64,000 nucleotides of DNA from Streptomyces cirratus. GTDB lineage: Bacteria > Actinomycetota > Actinomycetes > Streptomycetales > Streptomycetaceae. Below the pieces are notes generated by a model, which saw only the letters and a program-made list of their open reading frames with translations, had not been told where the DNA came from and did not search any database. A program made the translations under genes and the position numbers. Below, piece by piece: positions 58,794 to 64,000 of the stretch. Each line of letters opens with the position of its first letter. Position 1 is the first letter of the stretch. The DNA is taken from positions 124,001 through 188,000 of the forward strand of contig NZ_BMVP01000001.1 of the NCBI RefSeq assembly GCF_014650775.1, written 5' to 3'.

Positions 58794-60608
58794 ATGACGA
58801 CCATCACCGCGGACACCGCGAAGACCACCGCAGCCGACACCGGCTTCATCGCGATCCCCGAAAAGACGGCCCGCCTCCTCGCCACCGCCGGCGGCATCCT
58901 CACCGTCATCTCCTGCTTCCTGTCCTGGACCTGGACAGCCGCCTTCCCCGGAGACCTCACCGTCTACGGCTACCCCGGCGGCCTCCAGTGGCTCGTCCTC
59001 ATCGGCGGCGCCCTCACCACCGTCTTCGGACTCGCCTCCTACGGAATCAAGGGCCTGCGCTGGCTCACCCCCGCAGGCGCCGACGCGGCCCTCAAACTCG
59101 CCGCACTCGCCGCCTTCGCCACCGCCTGGTACACGATCATCACCATCACGGTCACCCTCGGCGGCGTCGTCAACCTCGAACCCGGCGGCTACATCGTCGC
59201 CGTCGTCACCCTCCTCGCCCTGACCGGCGCGCTCGCACTCCCCTTCGAGCGCCCCGCCCTGGACGCCCCGGACCCCGACGACACCCCCTGGGAACAGCGC
59301 AAGCACCACCTCGGGAACACCTGGACGACCGTCAAGGCCGCCCTCGCCACCGACACCCCGCGCCCCGCCCGCACGCTCCCGGCCTGGGCCGAGATCCTGC
59401 TGATCGCAGCCGTCCTGGCCGTCACCCTCGGAGTCTTCACCTACGGCATCACCACGCCGTACCAGGAACTCTTCCTCGGCTTCCTCATCACCGCCGGATT
59501 CGGCTTCGCCGCCCTCAACAAGGCCGGCCTGCTCGCCCGCTTCACGGCGCTCACCGCCAAGCACCGCAACGTCGCCCTCGTCGGCGCCTTCGCCGCCGCC
59601 GCGGCCTTCCCGCTCACCCAGACCGACGACCAGTACGCGACCCTCGGCGTCAACATCCTCATCTTCGCCACCGTCGCCCTCGGCCTGAACATCGTCGTCG
59701 GCCTCACCGGCCTCCTCGACCTCGGCTACGTCGCCTTCCTCGGCGTCGGCGCCTACACCGCCGCCCTGGTCTCCGGCTCCCCCAACTCCCCCTTCGGAGT
59801 ACACCTCCCGTTCTGGGCCGCCATCCTCCTCGGCGCCGCGGCCTCCATGGTCTTCGGCGTCCTCATCGGCGCCCCGACCCTGCGCCTGCGCGGCGACTAC
59901 CTCGCCATCGTGACGCTCGGCTTCGGAGAGATCTTCCGGATCTCCATGAACAACCTCGACGGAGTCTCCGGCCCCGACCTCACCAACGGCCCCAACGGCA
60001 TCGCCGGCGTCCCCAACGTCGACCTCTTCGGATTCGACTTCGGCGCCAACCACACCATCGCCGGATTCACCGTCGGCCGCTTCGCCAACTACTTCCTGCT
60101 GATGCTCCTGGTCACCCTCATCGTGATCATGGTCTTCCGCCGCAGCGCCGAATCCCGCATCGGCCGCGCCTGGGTCGCCATCCGCGAAGACGAGACCGCC
60201 GCCGAGGCCATGGGCATCAACGGCTTCCGCGTCAAACTCGTCGCCTTCGCACTCGGCGCCACCCTCGCCGGCCTCGCCGGCGCCGTACAGGCCCACGTGA
60301 ACTACACCGTCACCCCGGACCAGTACGTCTTCGCCAACGCCGTACCCCCGAACTCGGCGTTCCTCCTCGCCGCAGTCGTCCTCGGCGGCATGGGCACCAT
60401 CTCCGGCCCCCTCGTCGGCGGCGCCCTCCTCTTCATGATCCCCAACAAGCTGCAATTCCTCGGCGAATACCAGCTCCTCGTCTTCGGCATCGCGCTCGTC
60501 ATCCTCATGCGCCTGCGCCCCGAAGGCCTCATCCCCAACCGGCGCAACCAGCTCGAACTCCGCGCGGACCTCGAAGCGCCCACAGTCCTCGGCAAGACAG
60601 GGGTCTGA
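58794..60608 (+). CDS. livM: Branched-chain amino acid ABC transporter permease LivM, N-terminally extended
   Basis: A 604-aa permease, about twice the usual ~320 aa. The canonical LivM part begins near residue 280 (GLNIVVGLTGLLDLGYVAFLGVG, FGAPTLRLRGDYLAIVTLG-like segment, SRIGRAWVAIREDETAAEAMG as the ATPase-contact loop, and VVLGGMGTISGPLVGGALLF). The first ~240 residues add roughly five membrane helices (ARLLATAGGILTVISCFLSW, LVLIGGALTTVFGLASYG and others) joined by a polar loop; this extension is seen in streptomycete LivM proteins and its role is unknown. ATG chosen; a GTG overlapping the livH stop lies three codons upstream. Confidence 0.9.
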   Translation: MTTITADTAKTTAADTGFIAIPEKTARLLATAGGILTVISCFLSWTWTAAFPGDLTVYGYPGGLQWLVLIGGALTTVFGLASYGIKGLRWLTPAGADAALKLAALAAFATAWYTIITITVTLGGVVNLEPGGYIVAVVTLLALTGALALPFERPALDAPDPDDTPWEQRKHHLGNTWTTVKAALATDTPRPARTLPAWAEILLIAAVLAVTLGVFTYGITTPYQELFLGFLITAGFGFAALNKAGLLARFTALTAKHRNVALVGAFAAAAAFPLTQTDDQYATLGVNILIFATVALGLNIVVGLTGLLDLGYVAFLGVGAYTAALVSGSPNSPFGVHLPFWAAILLGAAASMVFGVLIGAPTLRLRGDYLAIVTLGFGEIFRISMNNLDGVSGPDLTNGPNGIAGVPNVDLFGFDFGANHTIAGFTVGRFANYFLLMLLVTLIVIMVFRRSAESRIGRAWVAIREDETAAEAMGINGFRVKLVAFALGATLAGLAGAVQAHVNYTVTPDQYVFANAVPPNSAFLLAAVVLGGMGTISGPLVGGALLFMIPNKLQFLGEYQLLVFGIALVILMRLRPEGLIPNRRNQLELRADLEAPTVLGKTGV

Positions 60609-60611
60609 CCC

Positions 60612-61594
<983 letters not shown>

Positions 61595-61598
<4 letters not shown>

Positions 61599-62311
61599 CC
61601 GCACTCCTCGAGGTCGAGGACCTCCGCGTCGCCTACGGCAAGATCGAAGCCGTCAAAGGCATCTCCTTCAGCGTCGACGAGGGCGAGATCGTCACCCTCA
61701 TCGGCACCAACGGCGCCGGCAAGACCACGACCCTGCGCACCCTCTCCGGCCTGATCAAACCGCGCGGCGGCCAGATCAAGTTCCAGGGCAAGTCGCTCAA
61801 GAAGGTCCCCGCGCACAACATCGTCGCGCTCGGACTCGCCCACTCCCCCGAGGGGCGGCACATCTTCCCGCGCATGACGATCGAGGACAACCTCCTCCTC
61901 GGCGCCTTCCTGCGCAGCGACAAAGACGGCATCCAGAAGGACGTCCAGCGCGCCTACGACCTCTTCCCCATCCTCGGGGAACGCCGCAAGCAGGCCGCGG
62001 GCACCCTCTCGGGCGGCGAACAGCAGATGCTCGCCATGGGCCGCGCGCTCATGTCCCGGCCGAAGCTGCTCATGCTGGACGAGCCGTCGATGGGCCTCTC
62101 GCCGCTCATGATGCAGAAGATCATGGCGACGATCGCCGAACTCAAGTCCCAGGGCACGACCATCCTCCTGGTCGAGCAGAACGCCCAGGCGGCGCTCTCG
62201 CTCGCCGACCAGGGCCACGTCATGGAGATCGGCAAGGTCGTCCTCTCCGGCCCCGGCCGCGAACTCCTCGTCAACGAGGACGTCCGCAAGGCCTACCTCG
62301 GCGAGGACTGA
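61595..62311 (+). CDS. livF: Branched-chain amino acid ABC transporter ATPase LivF
   Basis: A 238-aa ABC ATPase completing the transporter. Walker A is IGTNGAGKTTTLRTLSG near residue 39, LivF-specific LAHSPEGRHIFPRMTIEDNL, signature GTLSGGEQQMLAMGRALM, Walker B LLMLDEPSMGLSPLM and H-loop ILLVEQNAQAAL. The GTG overlaps the livG stop, so the two ATPases are made in equal amounts. A strong bidirectional terminator follows. Confidence 0.95.
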
Positions 62312-62329
62312 CCCCTCCGCCGTACAACA

Positions 62330-62372
62330 CGCGTGAGGCCCGCCACCGTCACCCGGTGGCGGGCCTCACGCG
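62330..62372. terminator. Bidirectional terminator between the liv operon and the ANTAR gene
   Basis: A perfect 18-bp stem (CGCGTGAGGCCCGCCACC / GGTGGCGGGCCTCACGCG) with a 7-nt loop, 18 nt past the livF stop and 12 nt past the ANTAR gene stop on the other strand. The most stable hairpin noted in the window. Confidence 0.9.
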
Positions 62373-62384
62373 CGTTCCACGCCC

Positions 62385-63038
62385 CTACTTGGCGGCGTTC
62401 TGCTTCTTCTCCTCGGCGTCCTCGATGACCGCCTCGGCAACCTGCTGCATGGACATACGGCGGTCCATGGAGGTCTTCTGGATCCACCGGAACGCGGCCG
62501 GCTCGCTCAGACCGTACTGGGTCTGCAGGATGCTCTTCGCCCGGTCCACCAGCTTGCGGGTCTCCAGCCGCAGCGAAAGGTCCGCGACCTCCTTCTCCAG
62601 CGCCTTCAACTCGGCGAACCGGGAGACGGCCATCTCGATGGCCGGAACGACGTCGCTCTTGCTGAACGGCTTCACCAGGTACGCCATCGCCCCGGCGTCA
62701 CGGGCCCGCTCCACGAGGTCGCGTTGCGAGAACGCGGTCAGCATCAGCACCGGCGCGATGGACTCCTCCGCGATCTTCTCGGCGGCGGAGATCCCGTCGA
62801 GGACCGGCATCTTCACATCGAGGATCACCAGGTCGGGCCGGTGCTCCCGGGCCAGCTCGACGGCGGCCTGGCCGTCCCCGGCCTCGCCGACGACGGAGTA
62901 CCCCTCCTCTTCGAGCATCTCTTTCAGGTCGAGACGGATGAGCGCCTCGTCCTCGGCGATGACGACGCGGGTCGTCAGCGGCGGAACGTGCGACTGGTCG
63001 GCGTCGGGCGTGGGCGTCGACTCGTGCTCGGCGGTCAC
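62385..63038 (-). CDS. ANTAR-domain response regulator (PdtaR-like)
   Basis: A 217-aa two-domain regulator. The receiver (about residues 22-140) has the acidic pocket IAEDEALIR, phosphoacceptor Asp in LVILDVKMPVLDG, and switch residues LTAFSQ and YLVKPFSK. The C-terminal ANTAR domain (LETRKLVDRAKSILQTQYGL, then AFRWIQKTSMDRRMSMQQVA) binds dual-hexaloop RNA to prevent transcription termination. This matches the actinobacterial PdtaR type, which answers to the PdtaS kinase encoded elsewhere. The GTG start was chosen because GAGGAG lies six nucleotides before it; an ATG 12 codons upstream is possible. Convergent with liv. Confidence 0.93.
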   Translation of the reverse strand: MTAEHESTPTPDADQSHVPPLTTRVVIAEDEALIRLDLKEMLEEEGYSVVGEAGDGQAAVELAREHRPDLVILDVKMPVLDGISAAEKIAEESIAPVLMLTAFSQRDLVERARDAGAMAYLVKPFSKSDVVPAIEMAVSRFAELKALEKEVADLSLRLETRKLVDRAKSILQTQYGLSEPAAFRWIQKTSMDRRMSMQQVAEAVIEDAEEKKQNAAK

Positions 63039-63138
63039 GGGTGGCTCCTCGTTGCGGGGCGATTCAGCTCCCATGAGCCTACCTAGCTCCTGTATGTTTG
63101 TGTCACGGAGGGTCTTCGGTATCCTTCGTTTCCAAGGG

Positions 63139-63211
63139 GCCCCGGTAGCCCAGCGGTAGAGGCAATGGATTCAAAACCCATTCAGCGTCGGTTCGAATCC
63201 GACCCGGGGTA
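63139..63211 (+). tRNA. tRNA with anticodon CAA (Leu by codon), class I shape
   Basis: A 73-nt cloverleaf: acceptor GCCCCGG/CCGGGGT with a G1-U72 wobble, D-arm GCC/GGC around CAGCGGTAGA, anticodon arm ATGGA-TTCAAAA-CCCAT with an A31-C39 mismatch, variable loop TCAGC of only five nucleotides, T-arm GTCGG-TTCGAAT-CCGAC, discriminator A73, no encoded CCA. The anticodon loop gives CAA, which reads the Leu codon UUG. Normal leucine tRNAs are class II with a long variable arm, which this lacks, although its D-arm (GGTAGAGGC) resembles class II. Located between the ANTAR gene and a decayed HTH gene. The T-arm and both conserved loop sequences are intact. Confidence 0.85.
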
Positions 63212-63226
63212 CTTCTCCTTATTTTC

Positions 63227-63255
63227 GAAGGTCACGCGCGAAGCGCGTGACCTTC
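63227..63255 (+). terminator. Terminator hairpin after the tRNA
   Basis: A 13-bp perfect stem GAAGGTCACGCGC / GCGCGTGACCTTC with loop GAA, 15 nt past the tRNA 3' end. It follows the AT-rich stretch CTTATTTTC. Confidence 0.8.
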
Positions 63256-63288
63256 ACTCGTTCCAGCGAAGCTCCGCCGGAATCGACT

Positions 63289-63309
63289 GCGTGAGCGAAA
63301 TGCTCACGC
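63289..63309. other. 8-bp hairpin before the decayed HTH gene
   Basis: GCGTGAGC GAAAT GCTCACGC, a perfect 8-bp stem ending 13 nt before the ATG of the pseudogene. It may be a regulatory or insertion-boundary remnant. Confidence 0.4.
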
Positions 63310-63322
63310 CAGCGTCGGCCGC

Positions 63323-63513
63323 ATGTACGACATGCTCACCCGCAACCACGTGATCGGGCTGCTCGCCGACGGACGCAGCCTGAACTCCGTCAGCAAGGGG
63401 ACCGGCATATCCCGGTCGACCATCCAGGCCTGGCAAACCCGGCTCGAACCCTCACCCCACCCTGCTCGGCCCCCACCGACAAGCCCGCCTACGCCTATCT
63501 GCGCGGCCTCTGA
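63323..63513 (+). pseudogene. Frameshifted and truncated HTH gene (tRNA-linked family)
   Basis: The frame opens MYDMLTRNHVIGLLADGRSL then NSVSKGTGISRSTIQAWQTR, an HTH start that I recall in a large streptomycete family whose full members continue into a LAGLIDADG-like half. After LEPSPHP the frame changes: in the +1 frame the sequence reads CSAPTDKPAYAYLRGL and stops, matching the point where full-length members enter the YLLGLYLGDG domain. About 60 codons thus remain of ~250. The rest has been replaced by unrelated DNA reaching the MarR-type gene. It stands just 3' of the tRNA and its terminator. No -35/-10 is evident. Confidence 0.7.
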
Positions 63514-63571
63514 TGGCCCAAGCGCTGGTGAAGCCCCTGGGCGGACGGTAGCGGCAGGGCCTGACAGCGGG

Positions 63572-64000
63572 TCAGGGGAGGTCGGGGTTGCCGCCGAGGT
63601 TGGCGACCATGCGGCGGAGGGTGTCGATGGTGGCGGCGTAGGCGGGGGTGTCGATGCCCTGGCGGATGCGGGTGTGGACGGCCGCGTTGCGGTCGTGGGC
63701 TCGCAGGCGGCCGGCTTCGCCTTCGACGGTGAGGGCGAGGGCGCCGCTGGTGGTGGTGAGCCAGCCCCGGTCGGTGAGGTCGTCGTAGACGGCTTCGAAG
63801 TCGGTGTTCTGGTCGTCGAAGCGGGTGAGCTTGCCGGTGAGGGCGGTTCTGGTCCAGGCGCCGGGGGCGCCTGCCACGTGGTTGAGGATCCACCAGTGGG
63901 GTTGGGTGAGGTCTTCTTCGGCGAGGGCGGTGCGCAGGCTGGTGATGACGAGGTTGGCGGCTTCGCGGCTCCAGTAGCCGATGGCTTGGGCGGCGACCTG
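63572..64000 (-). CDS. MarR-family winged-helix regulator (partial, N-terminus off the right edge)
   Basis: The C-terminal 142 residues of a MarR-type regulator; the start is outside the window. The frame reads in from the edge as AIGYWSREAANLVITSLRTA, then LTQPHWWILNHVAGAPGAWT, which is the winged-helix N-terminal helices with the Trp-Trp pair common to actinobacterial members. Next come DRGWLTTTSGALALTVEGEA (the wing) and IDTLRRMVANLGG at the end (dimerisation). A GTG at 63877 would be a poor start because it cuts this fold. It would bind DNA as a dimer and respond to an unknown ligand. Its gene lies where the intact HTH family member might have been. Confidence 0.85.
   Translation of the reverse strand, partial: QVAAQAIGYWSREAANLVITSLRTALAEEDLTQPHWWILNHVAGAPGAWTRTALTGKLTRFDDQNTDFEAVYDDLTDRGWLTTTSGALALTVEGEAGRLRAHDRNAAVHTRIRQGIDTPAYAATIDTLRRMVANLGGNPDLP

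Noticed and set aside
63211..64000. Integrated element with att site at the tRNA
   Set aside because: No integrase and no second copy of the tRNA 3' end is visible inside the window; the right part is cut off, so it cannot be excluded.

Overview
The window is chromosomal DNA from a Streptomyces-type actinomycete. The evidence is very high GC, third-codon GC bias in every real gene, many GTG starts, a chaplin with an actinobacterial sortase signal, mycothiol-type enzymes, a single TTA (bldA-type) codon, and the families around uvrC-rapZ-yvcK, uvrA, uvrB, rpsA, coaE and polA. It reads as conserved core chromosome with small lineage-specific inserts. I see no prophage, insertion sequence, CRISPR array or biosynthetic gene cluster.

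Layout. 1-3.9 kb: the uvrC-rapZ-yvcK operon on the minus strand, yvcK running off the left edge, with 4-nt overlaps at both junctions. 3.9-4.86 kb: a non-coding block made of a ~240-bp unit present twice. 4.86-7.4 kb: two secreted proteins (a papain-like C70/C39-type cysteine protease and a membrane-anchored partner) divergent from a TTA-containing HTH regulator, with repeated GTGAAC sites between them. 7.4-10.2 kb: a Rieske lipoprotein, a PfkB sugar kinase, and a TetR/NAD(P)-binding-protein divergent pair around a palindromic operator. 10.2-16.2 kb: uvrA, a mycothiol-dependent isomerase-type protein, an MBL-fold hydrolase and an MFS symporter. 16.2-20 kb: terC behind a manganese (yybP-ykoY) riboswitch, plus two TerD-domain genes. 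20-28.6 kb: uvrB, a secreted glycerophosphodiesterase, an alkyltransferase, a short repeat ORF coupled to an MFS exporter, a cupin, psuG-psuK and a lipoprotein. 28.7-37.3 kb: a uridine-kinase-like protein, a WGR/beta-propeller protein, a cupin, a DUF2293 protein, a long chaplin, and a coupled SNF2 helicase/SWIM pair. 37.5-42.8 kb: a small secreted protein, a DUF6343 protein, a TPR protein, coaE, a PAC2 protein and rpsA with a clear promoter and long leader. 42.8-52.5 kb: a methyltransferase, hrpB, DUF3068 and SPW_0924-type membrane proteins, a lytic transglycosylase, a DUF4184 protein and polA. 52.6-56.2 kb: a molybdopterin oxidoreductase, a thioesterase and a membrane-anchored protein behind a leaderless short ORF. 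56.5-63 kb: a complete branched-chain amino acid ABC transporter operon (livJ-H-M-G-F) convergent with an ANTAR response regulator. 63.1-64 kb: a tRNA with anticodon CAA, a decayed HTH gene just 3' of it, and the C-terminal part of a MarR-type regulator leaving the right edge.

Functional themes. DNA repair is dense: all three nucleotide excision repair genes, DNA polymerase I, an O6-alkylguanine transferase homologue and two helicases. Transport, cell-surface and envelope genes fill much of the rest. The items I would look at first are the class I-shaped CAA tRNA with its broken HTH neighbour, the TTA-codon regulator with its GTGAAC site array beside the secreted protease, the mutually exclusive pairing in the terC riboswitch, the octapeptide-repeat short ORF coupled to an MFS gene, and two independent 15-bp tandem arrays at one helicase gene.
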